Positions 51,311 to 59,065 of a stretch of 64,000 nt of DNA are shown here, piece after piece; the first letter of the stretch is position 1, and each line of letters begins with the position of its first letter. The position numbers were made by a program, and so were the translations under genes. This DNA comes from Labrys miyagiensis (GTDB lineage Bacteria > Pseudomonadota > Alphaproteobacteria > Rhizobiales > Labraceae), in NCBI RefSeq assembly GCF_030160835.1, contig NZ_BSPC01000024.1, positions 62,001 through 126,000 on the forward strand, written 5' to 3'. The notes below the pieces were generated by a model. It was not told where the DNA came from and did no database searches. It saw only the letters and a list, made by a program, of their open reading frames with translations.

Positions 51311-52809
51311 CACTTCTCCCCCGCGGGCAGGCCGGCGGCCGCCTTTACCACCTCGACCAGCGGGCCGAGATCGAAGATCGCCTCGCCCTCGCGGCCGATG
51401 GGCAGCAAAGCCAGGATCTCGCGGGCGAGGGGCTGCAGACCCTTGCCGAGGGCTTCCAGCGGCACGTCGCGGCGATGCACGGCCCAGACGGCGCAGGCCA
51501 CCTCCAGCGTGACGACATTCCAGGCCGGCACCAGGCTGCGCACCGTCTCGGCCACAGACTGCGGCGCATTGCCGGCGACATCCTCGACACCGTCGTCGAG
51601 CTGGCCGGAATAATTGAGCAGGGCCGGGAAGGCCGCCTGTCGGACGGCGCCGACATTGGCACCGGCGAGGTGACCGAGATTGAGGAACTGCACGCCGCCG
51701 ATGGCGCCCGGCTCGACAGCGAGGCTGGTCGGCAGGCCGGTGAAGCCCGGCCACTGGATCTTGTGGATACGCTGGCCCGAGGCTTCGATCAGCTTGGCGA
51801 GAGCCTGGCGCAGCGTGTCCATGGCAAGGCAGCAGGCGCTGGTCTCCATATTGCCATGCGAGAGGAAGGCGCCGGTGGCGGCATCGATCAGCGGATTGTC
51901 GCAGGCCGCCGACAACTCGGCCTCGAAGATGGCGTGGGCGAAATCATAGGCCGCCTCCGCCGCGCCATGGATCTGCGGGATGCAGCGGAAGCTGAGCGGA
52001 TCCTGCAGGAAGCGCGCCTCGCCCGTCTGCCAGAGTCGGCTTCCCGCCAGCGCTTCGCGCAGCGCCCTGCCGGAGCGGATCTGCCCGGGCTGGCCACGCG
52101 CCAGATCGACCTCCTCGCGCCAGGAGCGCAAATTGCCACGAAAGCCTTCCATCGACAGGGCGCCCGCCAGCGTCGCCGCGTTGAGCAGGGCTCGGACTTC
52201 CGCGAGCGCCAGCGTCGCCTCCGCCAGCATCAGGCTGTTGGAGTTGAGCAGCGAGATCGCCTCCTTGGCGGCGAGCCCGTCGAGCGGCGCTGGCCCGCTG
52301 CCGCCGGGCGCCACGCCCTGCTTGCCGATGAGGGGCACGGCAAGCTGGCTCATCGCCACGATGTCGGAGGCGCCGACCGAAGAGCCGGATCTCGCGGCCG
52401 GCAGGTCATCCGCCTGGAGGCGGGCGAGCAGGCTTTCGACGAGTTCGAGCCGCACGCCCGAGCGTCCCTTGGCAAAGAGGGCGAGCTGGATCGCCAGTGC
52501 CGCCCTGATCACCTCCGCCGAAGCGTTCGGCCCGGGCGCGATGGTGGCGTGGGCGGTGATCATCAGAGTGTTGTAGCGGGCGATGGCCTCGCGGTTGACG
52601 CCGAAGTCCTTCTGGCTGCCGACGCCCGTGGTGATGCCATAGGCCGGAATGCCCTGGTCCACCAGGCGGTCGACCACGGCACGAGCCCGCAGCACCGCTG
52701 CCCGACCCTCGGGCGAAAGCTCGACCCCGGCCCGCCGGTGGGCGATGGCGGTGACATCGTCCAGGCTGAGTGGTGCCTCGCCGAGGGCAATGGTGGGGCG
52801 GGACAGCAT
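51310..52809 (-). CDS. HAL/PAL-family aromatic amino acid ammonia-lyase-like protein, altered MIO motif
   Basis: 499 residues of the histidine/phenylalanine ammonia-lyase family. Seen: YGITTGVGS near 57-65 (catalytic Tyr loop), LNSNSLMLAEATLAL, QDPLSFRCIPQIHGA, and the C-terminal VTLEVACAVWAVHRR. The family makes the electrophilic MIO group from Ala-Ser-Gly; here the site reads GASDI with A147-S148-D149 in place of ASG-D, so Gly is missing. The family normally eliminates ammonia from His, Phe or Tyr. ATG 52809 has AGGAG six bases upstream. Activity is uncertain. Confidence 0.9.
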   Translation of the reverse strand: MLSRPTIALGEAPLSLDDVTAIAHRRAGVELSPEGRAAVLRARAVVDRLVDQGIPAYGITTGVGSQKDFGVNREAIARYNTLMITAHATIAPGPNASAEVIRAALAIQLALFAKGRSGVRLELVESLLARLQADDLPAARSGSSVGASDIVAMSQLAVPLIGKQGVAPGGSGPAPLDGLAAKEAISLLNSNSLMLAEATLALAEVRALLNAATLAGALSMEGFRGNLRSWREEVDLARGQPGQIRSGRALREALAGSRLWQTGEARFLQDPLSFRCIPQIHGAAEAAYDFAHAIFEAELSAACDNPLIDAATGAFLSHGNMETSACCLAMDTLRQALAKLIEASGQRIHKIQWPGFTGLPTSLAVEPGAIGGVQFLNLGHLAGANVGAVRQAAFPALLNYSGQLDDGVEDVAGNAPQSVAETVRSLVPAWNVVTLEVACAVWAVHRRDVPLEALGKGLQPLAREILALLPIGREGEAIFDLGPLVEVVKAAAGLPAGEK

Positions 52810-52811
52810 GG

Positions 52812-54182
52812 TCACTCCTGCGCTTTGGTCTGAAGCGGCTGGATGAAACGTCCGCTCCCTGGCTCGGCGAGTACCTTCGTGCCATCGAAGACGAGCTCGC
52901 CGCGCCGATAGGTTCCGCTGACCCGCCAGGGGATTTCAAGCCCGTTATAGGGGCTCCAGCCCACGACATTGTGCCCGCTCGCCGCTGCATCATAGCGGTA
53001 GGGCTCGGGCGTCAGCACGGTAATGTCGGCGTCGCGGCCCGACGTGAGCGCGCCCTTGGTGTCGGCGATGCGGAAATGCTGCGCCGGGTTTGCGGCCATC
53101 AGTTGTGCCGCCATGGTCAACGGAATGCCCCGCTTCAGGGCGCCGGCGACGAAGAGCGGCACCATCACCTCCAGCCCCGGCACGCCGGAGGCATTGGCGA
53201 GCATGTCGGGATTCGACTTGCGATCCTCCGACCAGCTGACGTGATCCGTGGAGACCAGCGTGACATTGCTCTCGGCTACATGCCGCCAGAGGGCCTCGAC
53301 CTCGGTGCGCCGGCGGATCGGCGGATTGATCTTGGCCTTGCCGCCAAGGCGACGCACATCGTTCTCCTCGTCCAATACGAGATAATGGATGCAGGCCTCG
53401 ATGGTCGCGGCAAAGCCCTGTGCCCGGTAGGCGGCGGCGATGTCGTAGCCGCGCCCGAGCGTGCAATGCACGACATGGGCCGGGCAGCCGGTGGCAGCGC
53501 CGATCTCATAGATGGTGTGCATGGCGAGAAGCTCGGCGATCGGCGGGCGCGACATGCCATGGGCGCGCCAATCGGTGATGCCGGCGGCTTTGGTGCGCGC
53601 CATATAGGCCTCGACCGTCTCGTGATCCTCATTGTGCACGCCGGCGGTCAACCCATGCGGCGCGATGGCGGCGAAACAGTCCATCAGCATCGCCGGTGGG
53701 ATGCGGGGAAAGCGGGTGGGATGGGTGCCGAAAGTCGAGAATTTGAAGGCGGCGACGCCTGCCTCGACCATTTCGCCGATGCGCTGCGCGCCCTCGGTGG
53801 GATCGACCGTGCCATAGAGCGCGAAGTCGACACGGGCGGTGGCCTCGCCATGGGCGGCCTTCTCGCGCACCGCCTGGGCGGAGGAGACCACATGGCCCTC
53901 GTCATAGGGCATGTCGACGATGGTGGTCACCCCGCCGGCCGCGGCCGAGCGCGTCGACCACTGGAAATCCTCCTGGCCGCGCTGGGACAGCGAATGCACC
54001 TGCGCATCGATGGCGCCAGGCAGGATCAACGCCCGTGGCAGGCGATGGCTGTCGCGGGCGGCCGGCGGCTCCCCCTCGCCCACCAGCGCGATCCTGCCAT
54101 CGGCGACGGCGACGAAGCCGCGCTCGATGATGCGGTCGGGTAGAATCACCGTGCCGGCAAGCGCGAGGTCGAAATCGGCCAT
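52812..54182 (-). CDS. Dihydropyrimidinase/allantoinase-like cyclic amidohydrolase
   Basis: Opens cyclic amides such as dihydropyrimidines, hydantoins or allantoin. 456 residues of the amidohydrolase superfamily. Metal-site residues: the usual HxH reads Q61-V-H63 (IDAQVHS), carbamylated Lys147 in AAFKFST, His183 in GVHNEDH, His239 in HVVHCT, Asp313 in VSTDHVS. The first His being Gln is uncommon but known in some dihydroorotase-like members. GGAGGAACTGTCG lies before ATG 54182. First gene of the HAL-UbiD-UbiX-M20 unit; the downstream start is two bases from its stop. Confidence 0.92.
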   Translation of the reverse strand: MADFDLALAGTVILPDRIIERGFVAVADGRIALVGEGEPPAARDSHRLPRALILPGAIDAQVHSLSQRGQEDFQWSTRSAAAGGVTTIVDMPYDEGHVVSSAQAVREKAAHGEATARVDFALYGTVDPTEGAQRIGEMVEAGVAAFKFSTFGTHPTRFPRIPPAMLMDCFAAIAPHGLTAGVHNEDHETVEAYMARTKAAGITDWRAHGMSRPPIAELLAMHTIYEIGAATGCPAHVVHCTLGRGYDIAAAYRAQGFAATIEACIHYLVLDEENDVRRLGGKAKINPPIRRRTEVEALWRHVAESNVTLVSTDHVSWSEDRKSNPDMLANASGVPGLEVMVPLFVAGALKRGIPLTMAAQLMAANPAQHFRIADTKGALTSGRDADITVLTPEPYRYDAAASGHNVVGWSPYNGLEIPWRVSGTYRRGELVFDGTKVLAEPGSGRFIQPLQTKAQE

Positions 54183-54246
54183 CGACAGTTCCTCCGTACC
54201 GCAGGACTCAGAATTCGCGTTAACGAGGGTGGGGACGGCTGGGTTC

Positions 54247-54373
54247 GTCATTCCGGCTGAAGCGAAGCGGAAAGCCGGAATCCATGAACACAGTCCTCAT
54301 AGGATGGTGGTCATGGAATCCTGGTCTCCACTCACAAGCAAAAGCTTGTGAGGATACAGTCACCCGGAATGAC
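54247..54373. repeat. Dispersed repeat family S, copy 1
   Basis: Begins GTCATTCCGGCTGAAGCGAA and ends CACCCGGAATGAC; it contains GGAATCCATGAACAC. Copy 2 is at 62625-62727. The ends are inverted repeats. It lies between the divergent LysR and dihydropyrimidinase genes. Confidence 0.65.
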
Positions 54374-54501
54374 GTTTCCGCGCCCTCGCTAACCCGAATT
54401 CGGAGCCCTGCTCCCCGCCAGGACCTTATTGTGCGCTGCCGCCCCGCGGGATATGCCAAAAGCCGAACGGCCTATGCTTCCGGATTCTGCCTGGCACTTT
54501 C

Positions 54502-55677
54502 ATGGACACCGCTACCCTCGCCATCGCCCTCACCGTGCTGCAGGAAGGCTCCATCCGCGGCGTCGGCCGGCTGCTGGGACGGGCGCCGGCCAGCGTCACC
54601 GATGCCTTCGAGCGTTTCGAACGGGAGCTCGCCATGCCGCTGGCGCTTCGGACTGAGGGCACCTTCGCACTCACTCTGGCCGGCGAGACCCTGGCGGGCT
54701 CCTCGGCCGGCCTGCTCGACAGCCTCGCTTCTCTTGCCGCGCTGGGTGGCGCACCGGCGCAGGCGGTGCGGCACTGGGCTGCCCATCATGCCATCCCGAT
54801 TGCCGCGCTCGCCCATTTCAATGCCGTGGTCGGCAGCGGCAGCATCCGCCGCGCCGCCCAGGCGCTCGGGCTCGGACAGCCACATTTGTCGCGGCAGATG
54901 GCCCGGCTCGAAACCTTGCTCGGCTGCCGCCTGTTGCAGCGGACGGGCACGGGCTGCGAGCTTACGGCGGAGGGGCTGCGCCTCAGCGAGATCGCCCAGG
55001 TCCTGGTCGAGGAAGTCGCCGGCCTCACCGCCACGGCCCAGCGGCGCTTCGCCCGCGCCACGCGAACCATCCGGCTCGGCACCATCATCCCGATCGGCCA
55101 TGAAAGCCGCCTCGCCGCTCGCCTCGCCCGCCTGGTGGCAGCATGGCGACGCGACAGGGTCGCGCACGATCTTCTTGTCAGCGCCACCACCGCCGAGGAC
55201 CTGATGGCGGGCCTGAGGGCCGGACGCTTCGATATTGCCCTGATGGACACGCCCATGCAGCACAGGCGCTTCGAGAGCCGCGAGCTGTTCTCCTCCGAAC
55301 TCGTCCTGGCCGGTCCGAAAGCGGCGCTCGCATCCGGCGTCAGCCTTGAAGCCCTGCTGGAGACCCATCTCATTGCGGTGCCGAGCCTGCGCAGCGGCCT
55401 GCGGCAGCGCATCCGGGAGGTGCTCGATCCCCTGCTGGTCCGCACCGGACCGGCCGGCCGCCAGCAGGTCGAAGTCGATGCGTTGCCGATCATCGTCAAC
55501 CTGATGCTGGAGCATGGCTATCTCTCTGTGATGCCGCGCGATGCCATCGCCTCGCTCGACAGGGAGATCGGCCTCCTGCCTCTGCCGGATGCACCTCGCC
55601 TCGCCTTCCATTTGGCGTGGCCGAAGACGGACAGAGCGAGGCACGTCGCGGCGGCCATCGCCGCAGGGCTGGCCTGA
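54502..55677 (+). CDS. LysR-family regulator with two predicted N-terminal HTH domains
   Basis: 391 residues, about 90 more than a normal LysR protein. Residues 4-62 look like a first, divergent LysR HTH (TVLQEGSIRGVGRLLGRAPA, then LALRTEGTFALTLAGETL); residues 98-157 are a second, standard one (FNAVVGSGSIRRAAQALGLG, LLQRTGTGCELTAEG). The C-terminal substrate-binding domain is complete (IRLGTIIPIGHESRLAARLA onward). It is divergent from the dihydropyrimidinase operon and is the natural candidate to control it. Confidence 0.88.
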   Translation: MDTATLAIALTVLQEGSIRGVGRLLGRAPASVTDAFERFERELAMPLALRTEGTFALTLAGETLAGSSAGLLDSLASLAALGGAPAQAVRHWAAHHAIPIAALAHFNAVVGSGSIRRAAQALGLGQPHLSRQMARLETLLGCRLLQRTGTGCELTAEGLRLSEIAQVLVEEVAGLTATAQRRFARATRTIRLGTIIPIGHESRLAARLARLVAAWRRDRVAHDLLVSATTAEDLMAGLRAGRFDIALMDTPMQHRRFESRELFSSELVLAGPKAALASGVSLEALLETHLIAVPSLRSGLRQRIREVLDPLLVRTGPAGRQQVEVDALPIIVNLMLEHGYLSVMPRDAIASLDREIGLLPLPDAPRLAFHLAWPKTDRARHVAAAIAAGLA

Positions 55678-55694
55678 GCTGAAAGCCGGCGGCG

Positions 55695-56558
55695 TCAGGC
55701 GGATTTCCGCAGGAAGGCGTCCATCAGCCCGGCAATCTCGTCGGCGGCCGTGTCCAGGGCGAAGTGGCCGCCATCCAGGATATGGACCTCGGCGGAAGGA
55801 ACATCGCGCTTGTAGGCCTCGGGCTCCGATATCTCGAAGGAGAGATCATATTTGCCCCAGACCACCAGCAGGCGGGGCTGTTTCTCCCGCATCCACGCCT
55901 GCCAGGCTGGATAGGACGCGACATTGGTGCGGTAGTCGTAGAAGAGTTCCGTCTGGATCTCGCCTTGGCCGGGCCGGTTGAGGAAGGCGAATTCGTCTGT
56001 CCATAGATCCGGATCATAGCGCTCGATCTTGGGATCGCTACCGACATGGCGGATCCGCGTGGTCTCCAGCGACAGGAGATTGGTTCGCAACGCCGCCTCA
56101 TGGCTGGCACGATCGGCCCAGAACGCCCGCCGCGTTACCCAGTTCTTGCCCAGGCCCTCATTATGCGCCACCGCGTTCTGAATGATCAGGGTCTCGATCC
56201 GCTCCGGATGCGCCAAAGCGAGGCGAAAGCCGACCGGCCCGCCATAGTCCTGCATGTAGAGGCTGTAGCTGACAAGGCCGAGCTTGACGGCGAAGCGATC
56301 GACGATCTCGGCGATGTGGTCGAACGTATAGGCGAAAGCCTTCGGATCAGGCGCGTCGCTGTGCCCGAAGCCGGGGTAATCGGGTGCGACGAGGTGGTAG
56401 CGGTCCGACAGGCGCTGGAACAGGGATTCGAACATCCGCGACGAGGACGGCAGGCCATGCAGGAGCAGCAGGGTAGGCGCGCCGTGCGGACCGGCCTCGC
56501 GATAGAAGATCGACAGACCGTCGATATCGACAGTCCGGTAATGGATGGGATATTTCAC
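55695..56558 (-). CDS. Alpha/beta-hydrolase with Asp nucleophile (haloalkane dehalogenase/epoxide hydrolase-like)
   Basis: 287 residues. HGLPSSS at 34-40 forms the oxyanion site, Asp104 in MQDYGGP is the nucleophile where esterases have Ser, and His lies in DGGHFALD near 262. That places it with dehalogenases and epoxide hydrolases. GTG 56558 has AGGAGG upstream. No signal peptide. It lies in the same minus-strand group as a second hydrolase of the same kind and RidA/SDR genes. The precise substrate is not known. Confidence 0.88.
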   Translation of the reverse strand: MKYPIHYRTVDIDGLSIFYREAGPHGAPTLLLLHGLPSSSRMFESLFQRLSDRYHLVAPDYPGFGHSDAPDPKAFAYTFDHIAEIVDRFAVKLGLVSYSLYMQDYGGPVGFRLALAHPERIETLIIQNAVAHNEGLGKNWVTRRAFWADRASHEAALRTNLLSLETTRIRHVGSDPKIERYDPDLWTDEFAFLNRPGQGEIQTELFYDYRTNVASYPAWQAWMREKQPRLLVVWGKYDLSFEISEPEAYKRDVPSAEVHILDGGHFALDTAADEIAGLMDAFLRKSA

Positions 56559-56667
56559 GGCATCCTCCTGCGGGTCGATCGCATGAAAGATAGGCCGGGC
56601 GCCCGCCAAACCCAAGGATGCCAGGGCGCCCGGTCGATATCGGCGTCATTACGCGACGCTAGCCAGC

Positions 56668-57549
56668 TCACGAACGGCGATGCAGGAAGTCAACGACCAG
56701 GTCTGTCGTCGCCTGTGGCTGCTCTTCCGTGATCCAGTGCCCGCAATCCGGGATGATCGCATCTTCGACGTTATCGGCGACACACCGGATCACCGCGCCG
56801 ATCATGGGGCCGAAAGTCGCTTCGCCCCCGAAGGCCAAGACCGGCATCTGAAGCTTGCCCTGCGCAAGGAACGCCCTGTTGTCGGCCGCATCCTGGCTGA
56901 ACGCCAGGAACTGGGCAAAGCTCGCTCGCATGGCGCCAGGTTGCGCATAGAGCGTCGCATAATGCTGGCGCTTCGCTTCATCAAACCGCCTCGGGTCCCG
57001 GGAAAGTTCGTTCCAGAAGCGGTCGAGATAGATACGCTCGCGGCCGGCGACCAGGCGCTCCATGTCCTGACCACCGAAGCCAAAGTGCCACATGGCCGGA
57101 TCCTGTTTGATCTGATCCCAGGGCCCGACGCCGGGCAGCGGCGCATCGATCGCCACCCATCGGTTCACGCGCTCGGGGTAGGCGGCGGCAACTGCGAAGC
57201 CGACCATGATGCCGATGTCGTGCGTCACCAATTCAGCCGTACGCACACCCAGGGCGTCCAGGACGCCCACCACGTCCGCCGCCTGATTCTTCTTGTCGTA
57301 GCCGCCATCAGGCTTTGACGAGAGGCCCAACCCACGCAGGTCGGGTGCGACAACCATGTGGTCTTCAATGAGTGCGGTCGCCAGATGACCCCACATGTCG
57401 CCCGTTGTGCCGAAGCCGTGCAGCATGACGACCGCTGGACCTTGCCCCCCGACGCGTACGTGAATGGATGCACCGTTGGTTTCGATCGTCCGCGTCTGCA
57501 TCACAGCCGGGAAGGGATAAATCCCATCTGCGTGGGCATGCTTGCTCAT
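56668..57549 (-). CDS. Alpha/beta-hydrolase with Asp nucleophile, second copy of the type
   Basis: 293 residues. HGFGTTGDMW at 44-53, Asp111 in VTHDIGIMVG as nucleophile, and His in PDCGHWITEEQP near 272. Resembles epoxide hydrolases and fluoroacetate-dehalogenase-like enzymes. GGAGTACACGG lies before ATG 57549. Differs enough from the downstream hydrolase not to be a recent duplicate. Together they suggest breakdown of an epoxide, haloacid or similar compound. Confidence 0.88.
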   Translation of the reverse strand: MSKHAHADGIYPFPAVMQTRTIETNGASIHVRVGGQGPAVVMLHGFGTTGDMWGHLATALIEDHMVVAPDLRGLGLSSKPDGGYDKKNQAADVVGVLDALGVRTAELVTHDIGIMVGFAVAAAYPERVNRWVAIDAPLPGVGPWDQIKQDPAMWHFGFGGQDMERLVAGRERIYLDRFWNELSRDPRRFDEAKRQHYATLYAQPGAMRASFAQFLAFSQDAADNRAFLAQGKLQMPVLAFGGEATFGPMIGAVIRCVADNVEDAIIPDCGHWITEEQPQATTDLVVDFLHRRS

Positions 57550-57624
57550 CCGTGTACTCCAGATGATTCTGGTTGGGGGGATTGGCGGCCCGCTGCGCGG
57601 CGGCGAACCGCCCGGCAAGCCTCC

Positions 57625-57728
57625 GCTAAAGCGTCTTGCGATTTGACGGAATCGGCAAGAATCGCAAGGACGCGTTAAAACAGGGAGTTAGAGTAGTGGG
57701 CGTTTACATGTGAACGCGCTTTGCCCTA
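57625..57728. repeat. Dispersed repeat family R, copy D
   Basis: GCTAAAGCGTCTTGCGATTT, then GGCAAGAATCGCAAGGACGC, GAGTTAGAG, ending GAACGCGCTTTGCCCTAC, which contains the TAG of the RidA-family gene (57726-57728). Confidence 0.7.
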
Positions 57729-58214
57729 CGGTGCGATCTCGAAAATGAGTTCGACTTCGACCGGCATGCCAAGCGGCAAGCTCGCAAGGCCGAGCACGAT
57801 GCGCCCGGAGAGCATTTCAGTCCCGAAGACCTTGACGAGGACATCGGAGGCCCCGTCGGCGACCTTTGGATGATCCCGGAAATCGCCCTCGGTGGCGATG
57901 TAGACGCCCAGCTTGGCGACGCCGGTGATCCGGTCGAGCGAGCCTAGATAGGCCCGGGCGGCCGACAAGCCACTGAGGCAGGCGATTTCCGCGGCCTTGC
58001 GGCCATCCTCGGCGCTGAGCTCGCCGCCGACGCGCCCAATGAATTGCGGCTCGTGGCCGACGACCGGCAGCATGCCGCTCAGGAACAGAAGATTGCCGAT
58101 CCGCGCGGCTTCGACATAGGCCCCGAACGGTGTCGGAGGAGGAGGAAGCACGATGCCGTTGTCTTCCAGCCGCTTTTCCGCGCTTGCGGCAGGCGCGTTG
58201 CCCCGGCTCACCAT
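57726..58214 (-). CDS. RidA-family (YjgF/YER057c/UK114) protein
   Basis: 162 residues, longer than the 130 of classic RidA because of a 20-residue N-terminus. Seen: YVEAARIGNLLFLSGMLPVVG and PLGMPVEVELIFEIAP. RidA proteins hydrolyse reactive enamines/imines; many longer members are tied to catabolic operons. The start overlaps the SDR gene end by seven bases. A family R repeat coincides with the stop. Confidence 0.9.
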   Translation of the reverse strand: MVSRGNAPAASAEKRLEDNGIVLPPPPTPFGAYVEAARIGNLLFLSGMLPVVGHEPQFIGRVGGELSAEDGRKAAEIACLSGLSAARAYLGSLDRITGVAKLGVYIATEGDFRDHPKVADGASDVLVKVFGTEMLSGRIVLGLASLPLGMPVEVELIFEIAP

Positions 58215-58933
58215 CTGCCCAGATGTGCGCCGCCATCGACGTGCAGCACCTCCCCGGTTATGTGTGGAGCTTCGGTCAGGAACACCACCGCATCGACGAT
58301 TTCCTGCACGCTGGAGATGCTGTGCATCGGCGACAGTGTCCGCAGGAAGTCCTTCGGATTGTCCTTGTGCAGCGGCGTATCGACAACGCCTGGGGCGACC
58401 GTGTTCACGCGGATTCCCTCCTTTGCATATTCCATCGCGATATTCTTCGAGACGGCCTCGATGCCGCCCTTGGTCAGCATGGCGACCGAAGCGTTCACGC
58501 CAGCGATCGGATGATCGACCAGCGGGGTGGTGATGCTGACGATGCTGCCCCCGCTCTTTTGCGTGAGCATCTGCCGGACGGCGAGCTGCGTCAAATGCAC
58601 GAAGCCTTCGAGGTTGGTGGCGGTGAGCCTGCGGTAATCCTCCATCGTATAGTCGACGAAAGGCTTGGTGAAGAAGATGCCGGCGTTGTTGACCAGCGCG
58701 TCGATCGAACCGAACCGGCTGACCGCCGTCTCCGCCACGGCCTTTGCGGTCGCGGCATCGGCAATGTCGCCGTCGATACGCGCCAGATGGTCGGATTGCT
58801 CGATCTCGTCGGACTGGCTGACCCGCCGCGACGTGGCGACGACATTGTAGCCCCGTTCGAGAAAGGCATTGGTGAGGCCCGCACCGATGCCCTGCGAGGC
58901 ACCGGTGATCAGGACCGTTTTGCGTTCTTGCAT
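58208..58933 (-). CDS. Short-chain dehydrogenase/reductase, YxxxK Tyr replaced
   Basis: 241 residues: TGASQGIG at 10-17, NNAG near 86-89, the active-site region SITTPLVDHPIAGVNASVAM and AMLTKGG, where Ala stands at the Tyr of YxxxK. Such a Tyr-less pattern (ASxxxxTKGGL type) occurs in a known subgroup of SDRs. GGAGAG lies before ATG 58933. First gene after the divergent LysR; coupled to RidA. Cofactor specificity is unclear. Confidence 0.88.
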   Translation of the reverse strand: MQERKTVLITGASQGIGAGLTNAFLERGYNVVATSRRVSQSDEIEQSDHLARIDGDIADAATAKAVAETAVSRFGSIDALVNNAGIFFTKPFVDYTMEDYRRLTATNLEGFVHLTQLAVRQMLTQKSGGSIVSITTPLVDHPIAGVNASVAMLTKGGIEAVSKNIAMEYAKEGIRVNTVAPGVVDTPLHKDNPKDFLRTLSPMHSISSVQEIVDAVVFLTEAPHITGEVLHVDGGAHLGRW

Positions 58934-59039
58934 GGAACTCTCCATTTGGGTTGGAGCAGCGTCACAGCTGCGCTTCAAGCTCGGAAGGCAATATGAGCGA
59001 AGTACCATTCCTCGATTAGATGGAAAGATCTGGAATCTC

Positions 59040-59057
59040 TTTTGCATGCATGCAAAA
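59040..59057. promoter_or_regulatory. Perfect 18-bp palindrome, probable LysR binding site
   Basis: TTTTGCATGCATGCAAAA, just before the LysR start (59066) and upstream of the divergent SDR gene. It contains a T-N11-A core as LysR-type sites do. Confidence 0.65.
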
Positions 59058-59065
59058 ATCATCTC

